This document shows, piece by piece, positions 1 to 6,129 of a DNA stretch of 15,128 nt. The translations under genes and the position numbers were made by a program. The notes below the pieces were generated by a model. That model ran no database searches. It saw nothing but the letters and a program-made list of their open reading frames with translations, and was not told the DNA's origin. The stretch comes from Bacillota bacterium (GTDB taxonomy: Bacteria; Bacillota; Clostridia; Lachnospirales; Lachnospiraceae), in the NCBI GenBank assembly GCA_023420935.1, contig JAEZUR010000088.1, positions 1-15,128 of the forward strand. Direction: 5' to 3'. The first letter of the stretch is position 1; each line of letters begins with the position of its first letter.

Positions 1-554
1 GTGTATGTACATCGATTAATGAACAGGTATGTCATGGAATACCATCCAGCGATGTCTTTTTGAAAAGTGGCGATATTATTAATATTGATGTTTCTACGAT
101 TTACAATGGATTTTTTTCGGATTCTTCAAGAATGTTTTGTATTGGAAATGTAAGTCCTGAAAAAAAGAAATTAGTTGATGTGGCAAAGGAATGTATTGAG
201 AATGGATTAGCACAGATAAAACCCTGGGGATTTATGGGCGATATGGGGCAAGCTGTACATGAACATGCCATAAGTAATGGATTTACAGTTGTACAGGAAA
301 TAGGTGGACACGGTATTGGCTTGGAATTTCATGAAGAACCATGGGTAAGTTATGTTTCTAAGAAAGGAACTGAAATGCTTTTAGTCCCAGGCATGGTGTT
401 TACCATAGAGCCTATGGTGAACATGGGAACGGATGAAGTTTTTGTAGATGATAATGATGGGTGGACGGTTTATACCGTAGATGGAAAGCCGTCAGCTCAA
501 TGGGAAGTCACGGTTTTAGTCACTAACGAAGGCTATGAAATATTAGCCTATTAA
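1..554 (+). CDS. map: Methionine aminopeptidase type I, 3' part (5' end outside window)
   Basis: Removes the initiator methionine from nascent proteins in the cytoplasm using a two-metal site. The reading frame is open from base 3 (bases 1-2 belong to the preceding codon), so the gene is cut by the window edge; the TTG at 60 is internal, not a start. The protein reads through the conserved CHGIP (substrate-binding His), INIDVS and SDSSRMF (two metal-binding Asp), GGHGIG (metal His), TIEPM (metal Glu) and AQWEVT (second metal Glu), so all five metal ligands expected of the family are visible. The C-terminus ends normally at TAA (552-554). About 184 residues are present, roughly the last two thirds of a 250-290 residue enzyme. 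A bidirectional terminator lies about 170 bp downstream. Family assignment is secure; whether the missing N-terminus carries a SEC-C zinc motif, as in some clostridial forms, cannot be seen. Confidence 0.95.
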   Translation, partial: VCTSINEQVCHGIPSSDVFLKSGDIINIDVSTIYNGFFSDSSRMFCIGNVSPEKKKLVDVAKECIENGLAQIKPWGFMGDMGQAVHEHAISNGFTVVQEIGGHGIGLEFHEEPWVSYVSKKGTEMLLVPGMVFTIEPMVNMGTDEVFVDDNDGWTVYTVDGKPSAQWEVTVLVTNEGYEILAY

Positions 555-724
555 CACTTAGGGCGCACTCTATCTATATGATAACTCTCTGGGAAGAAAA
601 TTTGCAAAGTAGAATAGGAAGCATATTTAAAACTTGTAGTGGTAATAAATGAGAACAGGTGTAAAGGTAGATGTAAGTAGTATCAATGTAATCTAAACGG
701 TGTAACTACAAAAGGTGTAAATAA
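555..724. other. Intergenic stretch between map and the shared terminator
   Basis: No supported gene. A 14-codon ATG frame near 650 has no ribosome site. Nothing else recognisable was seen before the terminator hairpin. Confidence 0.4.
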
Positions 725-763
725 GAAAGGAGTATATTGACTAGATGCCAATATACTCCTTTC
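725..763. terminator. Bidirectional terminator between map and argH
   Basis: A perfect 14-bp inverted repeat (725-738 with 750-763) encloses an 11-nt loop. The plus side is followed by a T-rich run (TATTATTGATT) and the minus side by TTATTTA. It sits between the convergent 3' ends of map and argH, so it probably stops both. The stem is AT-rich for a terminator but is perfect and well placed. Confidence 0.8.
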
Positions 764-795
764 TATTATTGATTCCTGTTTACTATTTAATCTAA

Positions 796-2169
796 TTATA
801 AATTGAGATATTCTTTATATATCTTAATAACTTCTTTCATCGCTTCTTGTCCAGGGGCACCGATGGTGTTACGTTTCTTAACACAGGTTTCTAGGCTAAT
901 TGCTTCGTAAATATCTTCTTGGAATACTGGGCTGATTGCTTTGTATTCTTCTAGGGTCATATCATCTAGAGAAATGTTCTTATCAATACAGAATAGAACT
1001 AACTGTCCTACGATGCCGTGTGCGTCTCGGAATGGTACACCGTGGTTTACCAAGTAGTCTGCAGCATCGGTTGCATTGGTGAATCCATTTTTGGCACTAG
1101 AAGCCATGACATCTTTGTTAAACTTCATAGTGGATAGCATGCCAGTAAATAGAGCTAAACATCCTTTTACCGTATCAATGGCATCAAAGGTCAATTCTTT
1201 GTCTTCCTGCATGTCTTTGTTGTATGCCAATGGTAATCCCTTCATGGTGGTTAAAATAGACATTAAAGCACCATACACTCGTCCTGTTTTACCGCGGACT
1301 AATTCAGCGATGTCTGGGTTCTTTTTCTGTGGCATAATGCTACTTCCTGTACTGTATGCATCATCAATCTCAACAAACTGATATTCATTGGAGTTCCAGA
1401 TGATGATTTCTTCACAGAAACGGCTTAAATGCATCATAATGGTAGACATTGCACTTAATAATTCAATCAGGTAATCTCTGTCGGCAACAGAATCCATACT
1501 ATTTAAAGTTGGTCCATCGAATCCGAGAAGTTTTGCAGTATAACTGCGGTCAAGTGGATAAGTAGTTCCTGCTAATGCACCTGAACCAATAGGAGAGAAG
1601 TTCATTCGGTTATAGATATCTTCAAGACGGGAACGGTCACGTCTAAACATCTCAAAATAAGCACCCATGTGATGTGCTAAGGTAATTGGCTGAGCTTTTT
1701 GTAGATGAGTAAATCCAGGCATATAGGTTTCTGTATTGGCATCCATTATTTTATATAACTCTACTAATAAATCTTTTACTAAGCCATTTAGAGTTACTAC
1801 TTCTTCTCTGGTATAAAGTTTCATATCAAGGGCAACTTGGTCATTACGACTTCTTCCAGTATGAAGTTTCTTGCCAGCATCTCCAATACGTTCAATCAGA
1901 TGAGCTTCAACAAAGCTATGGATATCTTCATGTTCCCCGTCGATTTCCAAAACATCATTGATGATATCATTCATTATACTAGTTAAACCATTTATAATCG
2001 TATCTTTTTCAGCATCTGTTAAGATTCCCTGCTTTGCTAACATGGTTACATGTGCAATACTTCCTTCTATATCCTGTTTAAAGAATTTTTGATCAAAGGA
2101 TATCGAAGCATTAAAGTTGTGTACAAGTTGGTTGGTTTCTTTTGTGAAGCGTCCGCCCCAAAGTTTCAT
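796..2169 (-). CDS. argH: Argininosuccinate lyase
   Basis: Catalyses the last step of arginine synthesis, splitting argininosuccinate into arginine and fumarate; a cytoplasmic homotetramer of the aspartase/fumarase superfamily. The 457-residue product has the usual length. It begins MKLWGGRF, typical of ArgH, and carries HTGRSRNDQVA (substrate binding), THLQKAQPITLAHH with the catalytic His region, and the superfamily signature GSSIMPQKKNPD with the mobile catalytic Ser loop. The start at 2169 is preceded by a GAGG ribosome site 8 nt upstream. No argG or other arginine gene is next to it, so it appears to be a single-gene unit ending at the shared terminator with map. Nothing looks degenerate. 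The promoter is not clear: upstream sequence is AT-rich without a convincing -35 element. Confidence 0.97.
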   Translation of the reverse strand: MKLWGGRFTKETNQLVHNFNASISFDQKFFKQDIEGSIAHVTMLAKQGILTDAEKDTIINGLTSIMNDIINDVLEIDGEHEDIHSFVEAHLIERIGDAGKKLHTGRSRNDQVALDMKLYTREEVVTLNGLVKDLLVELYKIMDANTETYMPGFTHLQKAQPITLAHHMGAYFEMFRRDRSRLEDIYNRMNFSPIGSGALAGTTYPLDRSYTAKLLGFDGPTLNSMDSVADRDYLIELLSAMSTIMMHLSRFCEEIIIWNSNEYQFVEIDDAYSTGSSIMPQKKNPDIAELVRGKTGRVYGALMSILTTMKGLPLAYNKDMQEDKELTFDAIDTVKGCLALFTGMLSTMKFNKDVMASSAKNGFTNATDAADYLVNHGVPFRDAHGIVGQLVLFCIDKNISLDDMTLEEYKAISPVFQEDIYEAISLETCVKKRNTIGAPGQEAMKEVIKIYKEYLNL

Positions 2170-2467
2170 GGTTGTTACCTCGTTTCTGTATTTTATTCTA
2201 ATTTTCTTATTTATAAAAATATAGTAAATAGTGTACCATATGTATGTAACTTAGTATTCCTATCTTAACGCGTTTTGTTTTTTTATGCAATATTTATTTG
2301 TATTTTTGAATGTTTATAAGGTCTAAATTTATATTTATAATGTAGTTTGCCACGACATTTCTACAAAATAGCATAGTAATATTGAAACATTTCCCAATCA
2401 ACATTAGAATTTAACATAGATAGGATGTTGCACATATAGATTAATTTTGGGAAAAGGAGAGGATTGT
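2170..2467. other. Divergent intergenic region argH / LytTR regulator
   Basis: About 300 bp of very AT-rich DNA holding the argH ribosome site on the minus strand and the promoter of the plus-strand regulator (see 2382-2410). No small gene or stable hairpin was recognised in the rest. Confidence 0.5.
2382..2410 (+). promoter_or_regulatory. Sigma-A type promoter of the first LytTR regulator
   Basis: TTGAAA (2382-2387), a 17-bp spacer and TAGAAT (2405-2410) match the consensus at 5 of 6 positions in each box. The implied start near 2417 gives a leader of about 50 nt before the ATG at 2468. Assigned from sequence match only. Confidence 0.65.
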
Positions 2468-3280
2468 ATGATATACAAAATCGCAGTTTGTGACAATAAT
2501 ATGATACGAAGATGCCAATTAATTGAGATGTTACATGTATTAAGTAACGAATTAAGTAGATCTTTTCAGATCAGTAGATATGATACGGAAACAGAACTAA
2601 TCAACGACTTAGATGAAAAGGTTTATCATATGATTTTCATTAACATTCTGCAGGCTGGAACACCACGATCATTAGATTATGCGCAGGATATACATATTAA
2701 GAATCCAGGAGTATTATTGTTATCCTTATGTCCAGCAGAAGAATATAAATATTTTCGGGATATTGCTAAGGAATATGCAAGTTTTAAAGGAGCAATTCAA
2801 TACAATGAGATAAAAAATGTATTGTGCAAAGCCTTAAAGCTGATTGATGTGCAGGAAAATGTACAGGAATCGGAACAGAAATATGCCAAGATTAAGTTGA
2901 AACGAAAAGAAGACTATGTAGAGATAGATCGTATCACTTATGTAGAGAAGAAAAAGAATTATATTGGGATTCATACGGTAGATCGCAGTTTTTATTGCTA
3001 CAATGATTGCCAGGAATTATTTGAGAAATTAAGTATGAGGCCAGAACAATTTCTACGTGTTGCTGATAATTATCTAATCAACTTTAATCAGCTCTATGGC
3101 ATGGAAAAGGTGGAAGGCACAAAAAAGTTATGGATCAAAAAGAGAAATCAATATTATGCAATTATGGTTGGTTATAAACAAGTACCAATCGAAGAAGAAA
3201 ACTATGATAGTATTTTCAAACGATTTGTGGATGAAATTATTAAAAATAATCGAAATAGACAGCTTATTTTATCTAGTTAG
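2468..3280 (+). CDS. LytTR-family regulator with degenerate receiver domain
   Basis: Predicted DNA-binding regulator of the AgrA/ComE type, 270 residues. The ATG at 2468 is chosen because AAAGGAGAGG stands just before it; a TTG at 2447 lies before this site and is unlikely. Residues 1-125 look like a receiver (MIYKIAVCDNN), and residues 138-262 are a LytTR domain (KLKRKEDYVEID, ITYVEKKKNYIGI, FLRVADNYLINFNQLYG). The receiver is odd: the phosphoacceptor position, in the segment MIFINILQ, is Asn59 rather than Asp, the second residue of the acidic pair is Asn10, and the usual KP motif is absent. The second LytTR regulator of the locus (5259-6005) has Asp at the same position. It therefore probably works without phosphorylation, perhaps as antagonist or constitutive partner; this role is inferred. 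It ends convergently with the kinase gene, overlapping it by 4 bp. Confidence 0.88.
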   Translation: MIYKIAVCDNNMIRRCQLIEMLHVLSNELSRSFQISRYDTETELINDLDEKVYHMIFINILQAGTPRSLDYAQDIHIKNPGVLLLSLCPAEEYKYFRDIAKEYASFKGAIQYNEIKNVLCKALKLIDVQENVQESEQKYAKIKLKRKEDYVEIDRITYVEKKKNYIGIHTVDRSFYCYNDCQELFEKLSMRPEQFLRVADNYLINFNQLYGMEKVEGTKKLWIKKRNQYYAIMVGYKQVPIEEENYDSIFKRFVDEIIKNNRNRQLILSS

Positions 3281-4584
3281 TATTTCAATAGAACATCAAT
3301 GGAGAATACCTGATCACTATATTGATATTCCATGGAGCCATCATATTTTTTAACCATATCAGCAATATTTTGCATGCCAATTCCATGCAAAATACGGCTG
3401 GTTTTGGTAGTAACCAATTTCCCATTTTGCATAATAGGTTCAATATGATAGTTATTAGAACAGTGGATACTAAGTATTTCATTGGAGTCATTCAACTCAA
3501 GATCAATGTATCCTTTTTCATCAGTCACCTGCTCACTTGCTTCGATGGCATTGTCAAGAATATTTCCTAAAAGAATGCATAGATCTGTGTCTGGTATGGT
3601 AAGCGTACCCATGGTAATCTGATAATGAAACGCGATTTTCTTTTCTGTACAAGCAGTTTTTTTCTGCGTAAGCATAGCAGATAGCATAATGTTTTCCAGA
3701 TTGACAACAGTATTTGAATCTGTAGTAGTTTTAATAATATCTTTAATATAACCGCGGGCTTCCTCCGGTTTCGCCTTCGCCAAATAACCATCTAGAACGA
3801 TTAGATGGTTTTTTAAATCATGTCTTAGAGAACTAAGTGCTTTCGAACTTTCCGTTATTTTATCATAATAGTCCTGTTGCATTTCATTAAATTGTAAACG
3901 GAGATTGATCTCGTATTCATTCTGGAGGTGTTTCACAAGTGAATTATGTAACCAAATGGTGCATATGATGATAAACATTACACAAATAAATATAATACCA
4001 ATTAAGCTTTCAAATGCTTGTTGCGTATAATTGGAATTACAATAAAAGCCTACTACGAATAGTAAGAATATAAGGTTTAATAATAAAATAAGTATAATAT
4101 TTTTTATGTATGGATTTTTGTAGCTTGAACTTAGTTTGTTCTTTTTAATTTCTAAGAGACTAATTATTATATAAAAGGTAATACATACTATGAACATTCT
4201 TAAATTTAAATATATGAAGGATGAGTTAGAAATTTTTTCAGGGCTCCAAATATAATGTTGTAATAAAATTTCATATATTACACCTAGAGTACCTATCAAT
4301 AATGGTTCAATAATAACAATTAAGGCCTTTTTAATAGGGTGACCTTCATAGCGTAAAAAAATATATAAAAGATAAATTAGTATGTATATTAATAAAAAGA
4401 TATAAGATTCAAAAATGTTACTTATGATATGCGTAATCAATAATATTAGGAAAGTGGAATTAAACAATGCTTTATAATGCAAAAATGAATGTTTTGGTTT
4501 GAGAAATATTTCAGCAAATTTTAGCATCATAAGAAAATCTATTATTCCGTTTAGAGTATTAGTTAAATACCATAGATAATTCAT
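3277..4584 (-). CDS. Peptide-sensing histidine kinase, AgrC/ComD (HPK10) type
   Basis: Membrane sensor kinase, 435 residues, probably reading the secreted peptide of this locus. The first ~215 residues are strongly hydrophobic with about six to seven membrane segments and no large outside domain, as in AgrC, ComD and BlpH. A short linker leads to the phosphorylation motif LSSLRHDLKNH with His255, then an N-box LLGNILDNAIEAS (340-350) and G-box HGIGMQNI (400-407) of a GHKL ATPase domain. The classic second glycine box is reduced, as is usual for HPK10 kinases. AGGAGG 6 nt before the ATG supports the start. It is divergent from the peptide gene (181 bp apart) and convergent with the first LytTR regulator. 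The cognate regulator is more likely the one at 5259, which keeps its phosphoacceptor. Peptide sensing is inferred from class and context. Confidence 0.92.
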   Translation of the reverse strand: MNYLWYLTNTLNGIIDFLMMLKFAEIFLKPKHSFLHYKALFNSTFLILLITHIISNIFESYIFLLIYILIYLLYIFLRYEGHPIKKALIVIIEPLLIGTLGVIYEILLQHYIWSPEKISNSSFIYLNLRMFIVCITFYIIISLLEIKKNKLSSSYKNPYIKNIILILLLNLIFLLFVVGFYCNSNYTQQAFESLIGIIFICVMFIIICTIWLHNSLVKHLQNEYEINLRLQFNEMQQDYYDKITESSKALSSLRHDLKNHLIVLDGYLAKAKPEEARGYIKDIIKTTTDSNTVVNLENIMLSAMLTQKKTACTEKKIAFHYQITMGTLTIPDTDLCILLGNILDNAIEASEQVTDEKGYIDLELNDSNEILSIHCSNNYHIEPIMQNGKLVTTKTSRILHGIGMQNIADMVKKYDGSMEYQYSDQVFSIDVLLKY

Positions 4585-4765
4585 TAAAAACCTCCTATTA
4601 ATTTTTATGATTTAACTTCTTTGTATATTATAACATGATTTGTATAATAGTGTAAGATTATAACAAGATTTATACAATTTACCATAAGATAATTGTAAAT
4701 AAATAATACAAAAGATATATTTTAATTATCAATATAATTTAATTAAATTCTAGGAGGAAATAAAA
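4585..4765. promoter_or_regulatory. Divergent promoter region kinase / peptide gene
   Basis: 181 bp, extremely AT-rich. On the plus strand a candidate promoter TTGTAA (4693-4698), 17-bp spacer, TATATT (4716-4721) would start near 4728 and serve the peptide gene. On the minus strand two copies of TGTTATAAT, an extended -10 form, lie 30 bp apart and either could serve the kinase gene. The direct repeats at 4627-4678 cover this region. Promoter calls are by eye in AT-rich DNA, so false matches are possible. Confidence 0.5.
4627..4678 (+). repeat. Two 22-bp direct repeats, 30-bp period; candidate regulator binding sites
   Basis: Copies at 4627-4648 and 4657-4678 match at 19 of 22 positions, both starting ATTATAACA. 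The 30-bp period is close to three helical turns, so both would face the same side of the DNA. The second copy ends about 14 bp before the candidate -35 box of the peptide gene. LytTR activators of the AgrA/ComE/PlnC type bind paired direct repeats just upstream of weak -35 boxes, usually with a period of about 21 bp, so the fit to that class is only partial. On the other strand each copy contains an extended -10 sequence for the kinase gene. Confidence 0.5.
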
Positions 4766-4906
4766 ATGAAAAAGAAAAATAATACAAAAAGTGTTACAAT
4801 GTTTAAAGATTTAAATAATAAGGAAAAGCAAAATATTTCTGGTGGAGGTTGCTATGCTCCTGTACCAGTGGTAATTACATTCCTTAATAATTTATTCGGA
4901 ATTTAA
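4766..4906 (+). CDS. Double-glycine leader peptide precursor (pheromone or bacteriocin)
   Basis: A 46-codon gene with a strong ribosome site (AGGAGG, 4753-4758) before its ATG. Residues 1-27 form a double-glycine leader: Lys/Asn-rich start, then hydrophobic F13 (-15), L16 (-12), Glu20 (-8), Ile24 (-4) and Gly26-Gly27 (-2,-1). Only the canonical -7 position (Lys21 instead of Leu/Met) departs. A third Gly follows, but register favours cleavage after Gly27. The released peptide would be GCYAPVPVVITFLNNLFGI, 19 residues, with no charged side chain, one Cys and two Pro. A C39-peptidase exporter of the type that cuts such leaders is encoded 1.2 kb downstream, and an AgrC/ComD-type kinase is divergent. 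No second precursor or modification enzyme is seen. Signal peptide for the adjacent kinase is the favoured role; a small hydrophobic bacteriocin is the alternative. The exact peptide family is not recognised. Confidence 0.85.
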   Translation: MKKKNNTKSVTMFKDLNNKEKQNISGGGCYAPVPVVITFLNNLFGI

Positions 4907-4970
4907 GTAAGCAATTTTACCAAACATACATATTATGGAGACAAAAGTCAAAAGCCCTTTGAACAACCTT

Positions 4971-5180
4971 GATTTGTCAATTTGCACATCCACAATCTAC
5001 ATGGAAGTGATACACAACCTAGTTTGAAGAGCAACTGTTATGAAGTCGTTGGTACTTAGTTCCTGTATTGTAGGAACTTACGTACCACTACGCACTTCAT
5101 CCAAGCGAGAGCGAGTTGCGAATCGAACTAGGTTGTGTATCACTTTATAGCACAACAAGCAAATAGTGCAAATTGACATC
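4971..5180. repeat. ~210-bp quasi-palindromic element (MITE-like or structured RNA)
   Basis: Nearly the whole segment pairs with itself. Outer arms of 13 bp (4975-4987 with 5166-5178; a GAT follows both ends with a 2-nt offset), a perfect 20-bp arm (5005-5024 with 5126-5145, extendable by 3 pairs including one G-U), then GCAACT (5031-5036 with 5114-5119), ATGAAGT (5040-5046 with 5094-5100), TGGTAC (5050-5055 with 5082-5087) and a terminal stem AGTTCCT (5058-5064 with 5072-5078) closing a 7-nt loop. The inner part is visibly richer in GC than its surroundings, suggesting an origin elsewhere. No transposase gene and no clear target duplication are seen. A non-autonomous transposable element is favoured; it would also act as a transcription barrier between the peptide gene and the next regulator. 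It fills most of the gene-free stretch 4907-5258. Confidence 0.75.
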
Positions 5181-5198
5181 ACTACGTTTAATAGCATT

Positions 5199-5227
5199 TT
5201 GACCCCCCCACCATATTATGGTATAAT
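5199..5227 (+). promoter_or_regulatory. Near-consensus promoter of the second LytTR regulator, with C7 tract in its spacer
   Basis: TTGACC (5199-5204), a 17-bp spacer and TATAAT (5222-5227) preceded by TGG, an extended -10. The start near 5234 leaves a leader of about 25 nt before the ATG at 5259. The spacer holds seven C in a row (5203-5209, overlapping the end of the -35 box) and a palindrome ACCATATTATGGT (5210-5222) that touches the -10 box and could be an operator. It begins about 20 bp after the quasi-palindromic element. Confidence 0.8.
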
Positions 5228-5258
5228 ACTCTTAAAAATTACATACGGAGTGAATACA

Positions 5259-6005
5259 ATGCAATATAGGGCAGCAATATGTGATGATATCAAGTATTAT
5301 GTTGAGGAAATTAAGGAGTATGTGGAAGAATTTGTTGGTTTAGAGAAGAAGAAAATAGAGATAACCACTTATTCGGACGGCGCTGATTTGATGATGGATG
5401 CAAAGAAGTGTAAGTACGATATTATTTTCCTGGATGTAGATATGCCAGTGTTAAATGGCATAGAGACAGCGAAGCTAATACGTGAATTCGACACAGATGC
5501 TGTTCTTATTTTTATTACCAGTCACGAAAGCTTTAGTCTACAAGCAACTCAAGTGGAAGCCATGGGGTATATTGTGAAACCCATTGATAAAGACAAGCTA
5601 TTTCGTATATTGAAGAAAGCACTCATTTTAATACAGGGGATTCAGTCAGAAAAACAGCTTGAAAAACAATTTATGGAGATCATTGTAGATTATGAGAAGG
5701 TTCCGTTGAATCTCTTGGAGATCGTTTTTATGCAGAAAATTAGAAATCAAATGCAAGTACATATGAAGAGTGGAAAAGACTATTATTTCTATAGTACGGT
5801 TAAAAATGTGATGACAATGTTGCCTCGTAATCGATTCTGTAGGGTAAGTAGTAGTATGATCGTTAATATGGGATTTGTAAAGGAGTTAAAAGCCTATAAA
5901 CTATCCGTTAGAACGGAGAAAGAGTTTAAAGAATATCCGATTTCTAGGGTGTTCTACAAGCAATTAAAGCAGGATTATCTTCTGTTTCAAAAGAATAGAA
6001 GATAG
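5259..6005 (+). CDS. LytTR response regulator with intact receiver, AgrA/ComE type
   Basis: Response regulator of 248 residues, predicted to take a phosphate from the AgrC/ComD-like kinase of the locus and to bind promoter repeats. Receiver residues 1-125 keep all key positions: acidic pair Asp9-Asp10 (AAICDD), phosphoacceptor Asp59 (IIFLDVDMP), Thr87/Ser88 switch region (FITSHES) and Lys107 (IVKPID). The LytTR domain follows at about 138-240 (LLEIVFMQKIRNQMQVHM, FCRVSSSMIVNMGFVKEL). The ATG at 5259 is chosen because CGGAG lies before it and the promoter starts at about 5234; the frame stays open upstream into the repeat element, but those codons lie before the promoter start. It precedes the exporter gene by 124 bp on the same strand. 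Function by family is firm; pairing with this kinase is inferred. Confidence 0.93.
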   Translation: MQYRAAICDDIKYYVEEIKEYVEEFVGLEKKKIEITTYSDGADLMMDAKKCKYDIIFLDVDMPVLNGIETAKLIREFDTDAVLIFITSHESFSLQATQVEAMGYIVKPIDKDKLFRILKKALILIQGIQSEKQLEKQFMEIIVDYEKVPLNLLEIVFMQKIRNQMQVHMKSGKDYYFYSTVKNVMTMLPRNRFCRVSSSMIVNMGFVKELKAYKLSVRTEKEFKEYPISRVFYKQLKQDYLLFQKNRR

Positions 6006-6072
6006 GAACAACATAACAAATAACATAATAAACAACAAAAATCTACAAGGGACTACATTACTATGGAACTAA

Positions 6073-6124
6073 TCTCCATTATAGTATATAATTACCATAA
6101 TATACTATGACCTGATAATGGAGA
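6073..6124 (+). promoter_or_regulatory. Hairpin covering the exporter ribosome site, overlapping a -10-like box
   Basis: TCTCCATTAT (6073-6082) is the exact reverse complement of ATAATGGAGA (6115-6124), which contains the GGAG ribosome site of the exporter gene. Inside lies a second perfect 9-bp pair, 6081-6089 with 6100-6108, around a 10-nt loop. A transcript entering from the upstream regulator could fold so that the ribosome site is hidden. A TATAAT (6087-6092) sits in the same place, 17 bp after a weak TGGAAC (6064-6069); transcripts starting there would lack the hiding arm. The DNA palindrome may equally be an operator. Confidence 0.5.
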
Positions 6125-6129
6125 AAATA

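Noticed and set aside
60..62. TTG as start of the methionine aminopeptidase
   Set aside because: The frame is open upstream and encodes the conserved family sequence with CHGIP, so the gene is simply cut by the window edge.
4766..4906. AgrD-type cyclic pheromone
   Set aside because: No AgrB gene is present, and the precursor has a double-glycine leader matching the C39 exporter.
4935..5027. 30-codon frame after the peptide gene as a second peptide
   Set aside because: No ribosome site, no leader pattern, and it runs into the palindromic repeat.
5166..5258. N-terminal extension of the second LytTR regulator starting in the repeat element
   Set aside because: The promoter lies within this stretch, the extension has no family similarity, and a ribosome site precedes the ATG at 5259.
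2234..6099. TACCATA heptamer before several genes of the locus as a shared operator
   Set aside because: The same 7-mer also occurs within coding sequence of the exporter and upstream of eno, so it is not specific; only the 11-mer shared by two promoters is kept as a weak hint.
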